Source: CAUZIZ01 sp965222655 (GTDB lineage: Bacteria; Acidobacteriota; UBA6911; RPQK01; JAJDTT01). Taken from it: a stretch of 64,000 bases of DNA. The stretch is taken from positions 310,001-374,000 of the forward strand of contig CBDCUP010000006.1 in the NCBI GenBank assembly GCA_965222655.1, given 5' to 3'. The first letter of the stretch is position 1; every line of letters begins with the position of its first letter. Made by a program: the position numbers and the translations under genes. The notes under the pieces are model-generated. The model was not told where the DNA came from. It made no database searches and was given only the letters and a program-made list of their open reading frames with translations. This document shows positions 1 through 8,524 of this stretch, piece by piece.

Positions 1-1
1 G

Positions 2-1057
2 CGCTTCCTGGATCGAATCTGGGATTCCTCGCTGGTCCTCAATCTGGCCTCCCGATGGGCCCTAAAAACCAACCCAGAGGCTCTGGGAGACCTTACCGTC
101 TCGGTCTTACGAGGCGAGGAGGGCCGTCAACGCAAGGAGCTGGTGAAACTGGTCGAGTGGCTTCGATCCCATCCCTCTCCCGACATCCTGAACCTGGGAA
201 ACAGCCTCTTTCTAGGACTCGCTCCCTCGCTGAAAGAGGCGACTGGCTGCCCCATCTGCTGCACCCTTCAGGGAGAGGACCTGTTCCTGCAGAGCCTTCC
301 CCAACGCTATCAGAAACGAGCCCTGGAGCTGATCCGTTCCAACATCGGCTGCGTGGATGCCTTCATCGCGGTGAGCCGCTATCACGCCGACTTCATGTCC
401 GACTACCTGGGCATTCCAGCCGACAAGATCCACGTGGTACCGCTGGGGATTCACTGGCGCGATTACAATGGACCCAGAAAACCGAAGACAGACCCTTTTA
501 CGATCGGCTATCTGGCCCGAATCGTCCCCGAGAAGGGACTGCACCTCCTGGGCGAAGCCTTTCGGACTCTGAGTCAGGGTGGACAGCTCGCGGGAGCACG
601 ACTGGAGGTGGCGGGCTATCTGGCTCCGGCCCAGAAGACCTACTTGAGGAAGGTGGAGAGGCAGATCCAAGGCTGGGGTCTTGCTCAGCAGTTCCGCTAC
701 CGGGGAATCCTGAGCCGTGCCGAAAAGGTCGAGTTTCTCAGCAACCTGGATGTCTTATCGGTACCGGCTTCCTATGACGAACCCAAGGGCATGTATCTAC
801 TAGAGGCCATGGCCAGTGGGGTCCCCGTGGTTCAGCCACGTCGGGGAGCCTACCCGGAGATCATCGAAAAGACCGGAGGCGGACTCCTGGTTGATCCAGA
901 CAGCCCCGACAGCATTGTCGAAGGCATTCTCTCGGTGGCAAAAGACCCGGCCCTGGCAGAGAAACTGAGCAAGAATGGGAAGCAGGGAATACGAGAACAC
1001 TACAGCGCGGAGCTGATGGCTGAGCGCACGCTTGAGGTTTATGGGTCGTTGAGCTGA
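2..1057 (+). CDS. Glycosyltransferase family 4 protein (5' truncated by window edge)
   Basis: The frame is open from base 2 with no start, so this is the 3' part (351 codons) of a longer gene; the first GTG at 143 is internal. The fragment covers part of the N-terminal domain and the whole C-terminal Rossmann domain of a GT-B retaining glycosyltransferase. The C-terminal half contains a GYLARIVPEKGLHLLGEAF segment and the nucleotide-sugar site EPKGMYLLEAMASGVPVVQP, with the E-x7-E motif typical of family 4. It probably transfers a sugar from a nucleotide donor to a lipid or polysaccharide; donor and acceptor cannot be told. A heptamer tandem repeat begins 14 bases after the stop. Confidence 0.85.
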   Translation, partial: RFLDRIWDSSLVLNLASRWALKTNPEALGDLTVSVLRGEEGRQRKELVKLVEWLRSHPSPDILNLGNSLFLGLAPSLKEATGCPICCTLQGEDLFLQSLPQRYQKRALELIRSNIGCVDAFIAVSRYHADFMSDYLGIPADKIHVVPLGIHWRDYNGPRKPKTDPFTIGYLARIVPEKGLHLLGEAFRTLSQGGQLAGARLEVAGYLAPAQKTYLRKVERQIQGWGLAQQFRYRGILSRAEKVEFLSNLDVLSVPASYDEPKGMYLLEAMASGVPVVQPRRGAYPEIIEKTGGGLLVDPDSPDSIVEGILSVAKDPALAEKLSKNGKQGIREHYSAELMAERTLEVYGSLS

Positions 1058-1071
1058 AACTTGAAAGAAAG

Positions 1072-1102
1072 GGTCGCAGGTCGCAGGTCGCAGGTCGCAG
1101 GT
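1072..1102. repeat. Heptamer tandem repeat GGTCGCA x4 (H1)
   Basis: Four perfect GGTCGCA units plus GGT start 14 bases after the glycosyltransferase stop. Related heptamers (GGTTACA, GGTTGCA) lie just after other genes in this window. Confidence 0.9.
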
Positions 1103-1106
1103 TTTT

Positions 1107-1336
1107 ACGCCGATAGGTGTTATTGCGAGTAGCCTAGGGTTGGCGATGCGATGCGATGCGAGCTACCCTGGGTCAAGGTCGTTCCAAGAAGATGCCTTAC
1201 CCCAAGGAGGTTATTGCCGACCGAAAACGCATGTGCAATAACGCTTTCAGCGTAGAGAATCAGGGCTACTTGAACCCAGGGTAGCTCGCTTCGCATTGCA
1301 ACCCTGGGCTACGCGCAGTAACGCCTTCGGCGTAGG
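1107..1336. repeat. Palindromic repeat element A, intact copy A1
   Basis: An imperfect inverted-repeat element of about 230 bp. The left arm runs from an ACGCC-type end through AGGGTTGGCGATGCGA to GCGAGCTACCCTGGGT. The right arm is its inverse, ending CAACCCTGGGCTACGCGCAG and CGCCTTCGGCGTAGG. The centre contains small hairpins such as CGCTTTCAGCGTAG. It has no coding capacity. Two further copies, at 16.4-18.4 kb and 33.1-35.0 kb, are each interrupted by the IS110-family element. With H1 it fills most of the 406-base gap between the glycosyltransferase and ABC genes; about 1359-1385 also carries the short motif E (GAAGTT...CTCGAATGAGGCCAG). Confidence 0.8.
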
Positions 1337-1463
1337 TGATGACCCCATGAAGTGAAAAGAAGTTGCGATCTCGAATGAGGCCAGGCTGCGGGGAGGGAAT
1401 GATCAGACAGGATCAATCCGACGGAGACCCGAGACGGCCGATAATCGCTCCAGAGGAACGCTA

Positions 1464-2141
1464 ATGGCTCTTCAAGCCAGTGATCTGGAAAAGGAATACA
1501 CAACTCCCCGCGGGCCTCTTCGGATCCTTTCCGGGATCTCGCTGTCCCTGGCTCGTGGGAGCGCTGCCTCCATCATGGGTCCTTCCGGGAGCGGCAAGAG
1601 CACGTTACTCCACATACTCGGCGCCCTGGAGCCCCCATCCGGGGGTACGGTCTTCCTAGAGGGCCAGAATCCATTCGAAATGGAAGAGAAGGAACTGGCG
1701 GCCTTCAGGAATCGCCAGATCGGGTTCGTCTTCCAGGACCACTGCCTCCTGCCTCAGTGCACGGTCCTGGAAAACGTTCTGATCCCGACATTGGTACCTC
1801 AGGCTCCCAGGAGCGATGGCGGTTGGGAAGATCGAGCGCGCAGCCTTCTGGCCCAGATTGGCCTCTCCGACAGAACAGATCATCGTCCCGCCGAACTGTC
1901 GGGAGGAGAACGGCAGCGCGTCGCTCTGGCCCGAGCCCTGATCCAGGAACCCTTACTGCTGCTCTGTGATGAGCCGACCGGCAATCTGGACAGAGATTCC
2001 GCGCAAATCGTGAGCGATCTCCTTTTCGACCTGCACCGCAGCTTGCAGAATATCCTGATCGTGGTCACCCACAATGCTGAGTTGGGCCAACGGTTCACGC
2101 AGCGTTTCCAACTCAAGGGCGGCGAGCTTTTGCCAAACTGA
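1464..2141 (+). CDS. ABC transporter ATP-binding protein (LolD/MacB type)
   Basis: A 225-residue nucleotide-binding subunit energising the permease encoded next. Walker A GPSGSGKST (residues 39-47), Q-loop in VFQD, signature LSGGERQRVALARAL, Walker B LLLLCDEPTGNLD and H-loop VVTHN are all present, so it should be active. The P-TGNLD wording is typical of the LolD/MacB/YbbA group, which pairs with FtsX-type permeases and moves lipoproteins, peptides or drugs rather than importing nutrients. Its TGA overlaps the ATG of the permease by one base (TGATG), so the two are translationally coupled. Confidence 0.93.
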   Translation: MALQASDLEKEYTTPRGPLRILSGISLSLARGSAASIMGPSGSGKSTLLHILGALEPPSGGTVFLEGQNPFEMEEKELAAFRNRQIGFVFQDHCLLPQCTVLENVLIPTLVPQAPRSDGGWEDRARSLLAQIGLSDRTDHRPAELSGGERQRVALARALIQEPLLLLCDEPTGNLDRDSAQIVSDLLFDLHRSLQNILIVVTHNAELGQRFTQRFQLKGGELLPN

Positions 2142-5100
2142 TGGAACTTCGGCAGCTTCTCCAGAAAAACCTGTTCTACTACTGGCGAATCAACCTGGTC
2201 GTGACGCTGGGAGTGGCGGTGGCTGCCGCGGTCCTGACCGGAGCCCTGATGGTGGGCGACTCGGTAAGAGGTAGCCTGCGCGCCCTGGTCTTGAGCCAGT
2301 TGGGAGAAGCGGATGACGTGATCTCTGCGCCCCACTTCTTCGACGAAGCTCTGGCAGGGAGACTACAGTCCCAGCCAGATTTCGAGAACCTGTTCCGGGT
2401 GGCCTGCCCCCTCATCGTACTGGAGGGTCTGGCGGTGGATCAGAACAGTGGCCGCCGCGCCTCCGGCATCCAGATCTACGGGGTGGACGATCGCTTCTGG
2501 AGCCTCCACCAAAGAACGGGAAAGCAGCTCGGGACTCGCAATGCCCTGATCAACCCGGGTCTGGCACAGGAACTCGGGAGCAACGTCGGGGATGCCGTCC
2601 TGATCACGGTCGAGCTTCCCAGCGAGACTCCCGTCGAAACCCTGCACGGACGGCGCGATGAGCCCGGGCACACCATGCGCTTGAGCTGCCAGGGAATCCT
2701 GGAGGAAGACCAGCTTGGGGAGTTCTCGATCCATCCGCGCCATGGATCCATCCGTTCTGTCTTCGTCCCCCTGAGTGAACTGCAGAAGAACCTGGAGCAG
2801 GAAGCTCGGGTAAACACGATCCTCCTCTCGCGTACCAGAGACGCCCGCAACTCCTTATCCGACGCCGGCGAGTTGGTCCATCGGCTACTACGCGAGTCCC
2901 ACCTGCTGACGGACGTCGGCCTTCAGATCCGCAGCCTGGCCAGCCGCGGCAGTCTCTCCCTGGAGGGCAGCGGTGGTCTGCTCACCGAAGCGTTGGCCAA
3001 AACCGGAATCGAGGCGTCGCTGGCATCGGGGATGACTTCCCTGCCCGTCTTCAGCTACGTCGTCAACACCCTTCGTTCCGGAGAGGCGGAAATCCCCTAT
3101 TCGGTTGTGACCGCCATCGACTTGAAGACCTACCTCGAAACGGTCGGGATGAAAGATACGAAGGGGATTGAGGTCTCAGCTGAGCCCGTGTCGACCTCCC
3201 CTGCCCCAGCCATCTGGCTGAATGGCTGGGCCGCCCGCGACCTGGGAAGCAGCCCGGGGGATGCCCTCTCGTTGGAGTACTTCATCTGGGACAGTCAGGA
3301 AGGTCTCTCGACCAGGACCAGCACCTTCCAGGTGGCAGGCATCGTCCCCCTCACGACAGCCACTACGGATCCCGATCTGGTGCCGAGTTATCGCGGAATC
3401 AGCGAGGCATCGAGCGTCTCAGATTGGGACCCACCGTTTCCCATCGACCTGTCGCGCGTGCGTCCCCAGGATGAGGAATACTGGGTCGATTTTCGGGCGA
3501 CACCGAAGGCCTTTATTTCTCTGGACCAAGGCCAGGAGTTGTGGAGATCTCGTTTCGGAGCTTACACCTCGCTCAGGCTCTTTCCTGAAGAAGACTCCGA
3601 TCTGGAGCAAGCCCGGACCGAGTACGAAAAGACCCTCAGAGCCCTGTTGGACCCCTGGCAACTGGGCTTTGCCCACCTCCCCATTCGACTTCAGGGTTTA
3701 CAGGCCTCTCGAGGAGCTACCAACTTCGGAGAGTATTTTCTCTACTTCAGCTTTTTCCTGGTCGTCTCTGCGCTGCTCTTGACCGTTCTCTTTTTCAAAC
3801 TGGGAGTGGAGCAGCGACTCCGGGAAGTCGGACTACTGCGTACCGTGGGGCTTCCTCTGCCCCGAATTCGACGCCTGTTTCTGGCTGAAGGCGCCCTGTT
3901 GGCGACTCTGGGAAGCATCCTGGGATTGGGGGGAGCGGTGGCCTACGGTTGGCTCATGATGTTGGGACTCCGCACCTGGTGGGTGGAGGCGGTGGGAACA
4001 ACTCGCCTCACGCTCTACGTCACGCCCTTCTCACTAATAGTGGGTGGCCTCGCCAGCATCCTTGCCGCTCTGTTCTGCATCGTCTGGACGCTTCGGGTAT
4101 TGGCCCGGATCTCACCCAGCCGCCTCTTGGCAGGCAGCCTGGAAGGGCAGGAGCCGCCCAAGCTACGTCAGGGTAGGATCCTGTTGCTATCCTACCTTTG
4201 TTTCGGCCTGGGAACCCTGCTGATCCTGGGTGCCTGGCAGCAGTGGATGGCCCAGGTCGGAGCCTTCTTTGGCGCCGGGATGTTACTGATGGTGGCCTTG
4301 CTAGGCTTCCTCTGGGTCGGTCTCTTTGCCAACCGGAGACAATTCGTCAGGGGCCAGGGAGTCCGGGCTCTGGCTCTGCTTGGTTTTCGAAACGCCAGTT
4401 ATCGTCCCTCCCGCTCGATTCTCTGCATCGCCTTGATCGCCCTGGCTACCTTCATCATCGTGTCGGTGGACGTGTTCCGGCGGGAAGGGGAGCTCTCTTT
4501 GGATCGACAGTCTGGCGTTGGAGGCTTCGCCTTGCTGGCCGAGTCCTTGCTCCCTCTTTACTACAATCCCAATACACTCGCCGGCAAAAAGGGCCTGAAC
4601 CTCTCTCAGGATCAGATCGGCAGCTTGGAAAAGGTGAAGTTTTCCCGCCTGCGCCTCCGGCCCGGTGACGACGCCAGCTGTTTGAACCTCTATCGGCCCC
4701 GAAACCCCAGAGTCCTGGGCGCCCCGGTTGATTTCGTCAAACAGGGCCGCTTCTCCTTTCAGTCCTCGCTTGCCGAGACTGATGAAGAAAGGAAGAATCC
4801 GTGGCTCCTGCTGGAATCCAACACCTCCGGGGGGGGTGTTCCTGCGATCGCCGACGCCACTTCAATGGCCTACGTGCTCCACCTGGGCCTGGGCGACGAG
4901 ATCGTGCTCGATTCGAGCGGACAGGGTCCCGCCAGATTGAAGCTGGTCGCCGCGCTCTCCGACAGTGTTCTGCAAGGGGAACTTCTGATCTCGGAGCAGA
5001 ACTTTCTGCGTCTCTTCCCGGACCAGGAGGGTTATCGTTTCTTCCTGCTGGATCTTCCTGAAACCATGATGGCCGGGGTATCTCGAGTGCTCGAGGACGG

Positions 5101-5551
5101 ACTCGCGGACTATGGCTTCGACGTAGTTGGAAGCCGCGATCGTCTGGCGGGCTTTCACCGGGTCGAGAATACCTATCTTTCCACCTTCCAGACCCTCGGG
5201 GGACTCGGCCTGCTGCTGGGAACCCTGGGCCTGGGTGCCATCCTGCTTCGGAATGTCCTGGAACGAAAGAAGGAGCTGGCACTCATGCGGACGGTGGGAT
5301 ATAGGTCATCGCATCTCTCGGTTTCGGTACTGGCCGAGAACCTCCTGCTACTCTGCTGCGGATTGGGTGTAGGAGCCGGCTGTGCTCTGGTCGCGGTGGC
5401 GCCGGCACTGCTCATGCGCCCAGGGAGCTTCGCGCCCGCCTCCACCGGATTGATGCTGCTACTGGTCCTGGCAGCGGGTTTGATCGCGTCCCTGGCAGCC
5501 GTCTCCGCCGCCGTCCGATCCCCCCTGATTCCGGCTCTCCGTGCAGAGTAG
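2141..5551 (+). CDS. FtsX-like ABC transporter permease (two FtsX domains)
   Basis: A 1136-residue integral membrane protein. It starts with one membrane segment (about residues 16-40), then a long periplasmic MacB-PCD-like region. A first FtsX domain begins near residue 530 (EVGLLRTVGLP...) and a second near residue 1016, with the matching ELALMRTVGYRSSHL coupling-helix motif. This doubled layout resembles COG0577/YbbP-type permeases. With the upstream ATPase it forms a two-gene exporter or mechanotransmission complex; substrate unknown. It is longer than YbbP (about 800 residues) because of enlarged extracytoplasmic domains. Confidence 0.9.
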   Translation: MELRQLLQKNLFYYWRINLVVTLGVAVAAAVLTGALMVGDSVRGSLRALVLSQLGEADDVISAPHFFDEALAGRLQSQPDFENLFRVACPLIVLEGLAVDQNSGRRASGIQIYGVDDRFWSLHQRTGKQLGTRNALINPGLAQELGSNVGDAVLITVELPSETPVETLHGRRDEPGHTMRLSCQGILEEDQLGEFSIHPRHGSIRSVFVPLSELQKNLEQEARVNTILLSRTRDARNSLSDAGELVHRLLRESHLLTDVGLQIRSLASRGSLSLEGSGGLLTEALAKTGIEASLASGMTSLPVFSYVVNTLRSGEAEIPYSVVTAIDLKTYLETVGMKDTKGIEVSAEPVSTSPAPAIWLNGWAARDLGSSPGDALSLEYFIWDSQEGLSTRTSTFQVAGIVPLTTATTDPDLVPSYRGISEASSVSDWDPPFPIDLSRVRPQDEEYWVDFRATPKAFISLDQGQELWRSRFGAYTSLRLFPEEDSDLEQARTEYEKTLRALLDPWQLGFAHLPIRLQGLQASRGATNFGEYFLYFSFFLVVSALLLTVLFFKLGVEQRLREVGLLRTVGLPLPRIRRLFLAEGALLATLGSILGLGGAVAYGWLMMLGLRTWWVEAVGTTRLTLYVTPFSLIVGGLASILAALFCIVWTLRVLARISPSRLLAGSLEGQEPPKLRQGRILLLSYLCFGLGTLLILGAWQQWMAQVGAFFGAGMLLMVALLGFLWVGLFANRRQFVRGQGVRALALLGFRNASYRPSRSILCIALIALATFIIVSVDVFRREGELSLDRQSGVGGFALLAESLLPLYYNPNTLAGKKGLNLSQDQIGSLEKVKFSRLRLRPGDDASCLNLYRPRNPRVLGAPVDFVKQGRFSFQSSLAETDEERKNPWLLLESNTSGGGVPAIADATSMAYVLHLGLGDEIVLDSSGQGPARLKLVAALSDSVLQGELLISEQNFLRLFPDQEGYRFFLLDLPETMMAGVSRVLEDGLADYGFDVVGSRDRLAGFHRVENTYLSTFQTLGGLGLLLGTLGLGAILLRNVLERKKELALMRTVGYRSSHLSVSVLAENLLLLCCGLGVGAGCALVAVAPALLMRPGSFAPASTGLMLLLVLAAGLIASLAAVSAAVRSPLIPALRAE

Positions 5552-5656
5552 GGCCATTGAAAAACCGGAAGTCAAAAGGGCATCAGCTGGCGCTGGATCA
5601 TTCCAGTGGGAAACTTGTTTATCTCTAGCCACGAAAATTCACAACAGAAAGTCGGT

Positions 5657-5715
5657 TGTAGGACGGGCACTCTTGCCCGTCAAGGACGACGACGGGCAGG
5701 AGTGCCCGTCCTACA
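5657..5715. repeat. Palindromic repeat element B, copy B1
   Basis: Arms GTAGGACGGGCACTCTTGCC and its inverse GGCAGGAGTGCCCGTCCTAC flank a short GACGACGAC centre, giving a near-perfect hairpin of about 58 bp. Copies are at 11661, 21962 and 47859. The rest of the 375-base gap (5552-5926) between the ABC permease and fdhA holds only fragments of related repeat (for example ATGAAGTTTCATCTCAG near 5763) and the fdhA leader. Confidence 0.85.
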
Positions 5716-5926
5716 AACAGTCACGGCTCGGTTAGATGAGCTCTTGCACGACCTCCCAGCAAATGAAGTTTCATCTCAGAGTCCGTTTGCGGTGAAAAGA
5801 CAGCAGTGGATTCAAAGCCCGCGAGCTGATAGGCTTTGATTATTCATCATGAAGAGTCCAGGCGAACTCGGACCTGGGGCAATATGAGGCGTGTCGGTTT
5901 TATTTCATTCGAAGGAGGATTTGGTC

Positions 5927-7117
5927 ATGGCAACTAATAGAGGGGTCGCTTACATCAAGCCGGGGGTGGTGGAAATCCAGAGTATTGACTACCCCAAGTT
6001 AGCCCTGGGGAATCGGGCTTGTGATCATGGGGTGATCTTGAAGATCGTCTCTACCAACATCTGCGGCAGTGATCAGCATATGGTTCGAGGCCGGACTACA
6101 GCACCTGCGGGGCTGATCCTTGGCCATGAAATCACCGGGGAGGTGATTGAGGCCGGTCGAGATGTCGAGTTTATCAAAGTCGGTGATATCGTCTCAGTAC
6201 CTTTCAATATCGCCTGTGGCCGATGCCGCAGCTGCAAGGAAGGGAAAACCGGTATCTGTTTGAATGTCAATCCGGCCCGGCCTGGGTCGGCTTACGGCTA
6301 CGTCGACATGGGAGGCTGGGTCGGTGGACAAGCCGAGTATGTCATGTGTCCCTATGCCGACTTTAATTTGTTGAAGCTACCCGAAAAAGACGTGGCCATG
6401 GCCAAAATTGCGGATCTCACGCTCCTGTCAGACATCTTCCCGACGGGCTACCATGGCGCCGTTACAGCGGGGGTGGGACCAGGTTCGATCGTCTATATCG
6501 CCGGTGCTGGTCCGGTGGGATTGGCCTCCGCTGCTTCTTGTCATCTACTGGGAGCGGCCTGTGTCATCGTGGGAGATCTCATTCCCGAACGATTGGAGCA
6601 GGCGCGAAGTTTTGGCTGTGAGACCATCGATTTGAGGAAAGACGCCACCGCGGCGGAGCAAATTGAGCAAATCGTCGGGGAACCGGTAGTGGATGCCGCG
6701 GTGGACTGCGTGGGCTTTGAAGCGCGCGGGCATGGAAGCCAAACCGGCGAGGAACACCCGGCCACGGTACTGAACTCGGTCATGGAGCTTACCCGTGCCG
6801 GCGGCGGCATCGGCATTCCGGGACTTTACGTCACAGGTGACCCAGGGGCAGTCGATGATAATGCCAAGATAGGCATGCTCAGTATCCGGATCGGCCTGGG
6901 CTGGGCCAAATCCCATCATTTCACGACCGGCCAGTGTCCGGTCATGAAGTACCATCGGCAGTTGATGAACTGCATCCTCCACGACAAGATCCAGATCGCT
7001 AAAGCGGTGAATGTCCAAGTCATCTCGCTGGATGAAGCCGTGCAGGGCTATCAGGATTTTGATCGGGGTGCGGCGACAAAGTTCGTAATCGATCCGCATG
7101 GGCTGATCGCAGCCTAG
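5927..7117 (+). CDS. fdhA: Glutathione-independent formaldehyde dehydrogenase
   Basis: A 396-residue zinc-dependent medium-chain dehydrogenase that oxidises formaldehyde to formate with NAD. It follows the Pseudomonas putida FdhA sequence closely: STNICGSDQHMVRGRTTAPA, GHEITGEVIE, the structural-zinc cluster CGRCRSCKEGKTGIC, the coenzyme motif AGAGPVGLA, and the FdhA-specific VDAAVDCVGFEARGHG and GLGWAKSH segments. ATG 5927 is chosen over the upstream GTG 5891 because GGAGG (5914-5918) sits 8 bases before it and the length then equals the family norm (398-399). The gene stands alone, ended by a strong hairpin. Role: formaldehyde detoxification or C1 dissimilation. Confidence 0.94.
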   Translation: MATNRGVAYIKPGVVEIQSIDYPKLALGNRACDHGVILKIVSTNICGSDQHMVRGRTTAPAGLILGHEITGEVIEAGRDVEFIKVGDIVSVPFNIACGRCRSCKEGKTGICLNVNPARPGSAYGYVDMGGWVGGQAEYVMCPYADFNLLKLPEKDVAMAKIADLTLLSDIFPTGYHGAVTAGVGPGSIVYIAGAGPVGLASAASCHLLGAACVIVGDLIPERLEQARSFGCETIDLRKDATAAEQIEQIVGEPVVDAAVDCVGFEARGHGSQTGEEHPATVLNSVMELTRAGGGIGIPGLYVTGDPGAVDDNAKIGMLSIRIGLGWAKSHHFTTGQCPVMKYHRQLMNCILHDKIQIAKAVNVQVISLDEAVQGYQDFDRGAATKFVIDPHGLIAA

Positions 7118-7133
7118 CCGGCGTTTCGTTCGG

Positions 7134-7158
7134 AGGGGCCGACCCCAGGTCGGCCCCT
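7134..7158 (+). terminator. Rho-independent-like terminator after fdhA
   Basis: A perfect 10-bp stem GGGGCCGACC / GGTCGGCCCC with loop CCA, extended by an A-T pair and followed by the pyrimidine stretch TTCCTTCC. It lies 17 bases after the fdhA stop and 23 bases before the radical SAM gene, so it should insulate the two transcription units. Confidence 0.75.
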
Positions 7159-7180
7159 TCCTTCCGTCGAGCGAGGGCTC

Positions 7181-8518
7181 ATGAAACTGAAAACGACCGA
7201 GTCAAAGAGCTTGACCTCGGCTGAGGAAACTACCGCCAGCAATTATTTTATCGCCAACTATCCTCCCTTTTCCTTCTGGAGTCCCGATCGTGTTGGCGAA
7301 GCCCTCTCCGCGCTGGAGCGTCCTCCCAATCCAGCCACCCCGCTGGGGATGTACTTGCATATTCCCTTCTGCCGGAGGCGCTGTCATTTCTGCTACTTCC
7401 GCGTCTACACCGGCAAGAATTCCAGCGAGATCCAAGACTATCTGGATCTCCTGGTCCAGGAATTGAAATTGTATGCATCACGGCCTTTCATCGGGGACCG
7501 GGATCTGGACTTTATCTACTTCGGCGGAGGCACCCCCTCCTATCTCTCCGCCCGTCAGTTGCGCTCTCTGACCGAACGATTGAGCGAGATCCTTCCCTGG
7601 AAGCAGGCACAAGAAATTACCTTCGAGTGTGAGCCTGGCACCCTCACGGAAAGCAAGCTGCAAGTCATCCGTGATCTGGGCGTTACCCGGCTCAGCCTGG
7701 GAGTCGAAAACTTCGATGACCATATCTTGGAAATCAACGGGCGAGCTCACCGATCCAAGGAGATCTGGCGTGCCTACGAGTTCGCCCGATCGCTCGGTTT
7801 CCCCCAACTCAACATCGATCTGATCGCCGGGATGGTCGGTGAAACCGAAGAGAACTGGCAGGACTGTGTTGAGAAATGCCTTTCCCTCGAGCCCGACAGC
7901 GTCACCATTTATCAGATGGAGGTTCCCTACAACACGACTCTCTACAAGAACATGAGGGACGAGGGCAGCCCGGTCGCTCCGGTCGCAGATTGGCCCACCA
8001 AACGAAGGTGGGTCGACTTTGCCTTCTCCCAACTGGAACTGGCAGGCTATCACGTGGGCAGCGCCTACACGGCGGTCAAGGATCCAGCCAAGAGCCGATT
8101 CGTCTACCGGGATCAGTTGTGGTCGGGCGCCGACATGATCGCTCTGGGTGTCTCCTCCTTCTCTCACATCGGCGGAACCCATTTCCAGAACGAACACGAT
8201 ATCGGCCCCTATATGGCCAGAATCAAGCAGGGTGAACTGCCCATCCATCGAGCGCTCACACCGACCCGGGAAGAAGGCCTGATCAGGGAGCTCATCCTTC
8301 AGCTGAAACTGGGACAGGTGAGGAGGGCCTATTTCCAAGAGAAATTCCAGTCGGATATTCTGGAACGGTTCAGCACGCCTTTGAGGCATCTTCAGGAATC
8401 CGGATACCTCCGAGTTTCCAATGGGACGGTCCGTCTCACGCGGCAGGGCCTGCTGCAGGTAGATCGCCTCCTGCCTGAGTTTTTTCTCCCGGAGCATCGC
8501 AATGCGCGCTATGCGTGA
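7181..8518 (+). CDS. HemN/HemW-family radical SAM protein
   Basis: A 445-residue radical S-adenosylmethionine enzyme of the coproporphyrinogen III oxidase-like family. The [4Fe-4S] cysteines are C64, C68 and C71 in PFCRRRCHFCYF, followed by GGGTPSYLS, FECEPGTL and LSLGVENFDD motifs and a C-terminal HemN_C winged-helix region. The family includes true HemN, the haem chaperone HemW and class C methyltransferases or cyclopropanases of natural-product pathways. First gene of a tight operon; its partners (flavin halogenase-like, thioesterase, acyl/aryl-CoA ligase) suggest C-methylation or another radical modification of a CoA- or carrier-bound substrate rather than haem synthesis. That role is inference. 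Confidence 0.82.
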   Translation: MKLKTTESKSLTSAEETTASNYFIANYPPFSFWSPDRVGEALSALERPPNPATPLGMYLHIPFCRRRCHFCYFRVYTGKNSSEIQDYLDLLVQELKLYASRPFIGDRDLDFIYFGGGTPSYLSARQLRSLTERLSEILPWKQAQEITFECEPGTLTESKLQVIRDLGVTRLSLGVENFDDHILEINGRAHRSKEIWRAYEFARSLGFPQLNIDLIAGMVGETEENWQDCVEKCLSLEPDSVTIYQMEVPYNTTLYKNMRDEGSPVAPVADWPTKRRWVDFAFSQLELAGYHVGSAYTAVKDPAKSRFVYRDQLWSGADMIALGVSSFSHIGGTHFQNEHDIGPYMARIKQGELPIHRALTPTREEGLIRELILQLKLGQVRRAYFQEKFQSDILERFSTPLRHLQESGYLRVSNGTVRLTRQGLLQVDRLLPEFFLPEHRNARYA

Positions 8519-8524
8519 GAAGTG

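Noticed and set aside
1072..1102. CRISPR-like array
   Set aside because: Units are 7 bases with no spacers; these are simple tandem repeats. No CRISPR repeats or cas genes are in the window.
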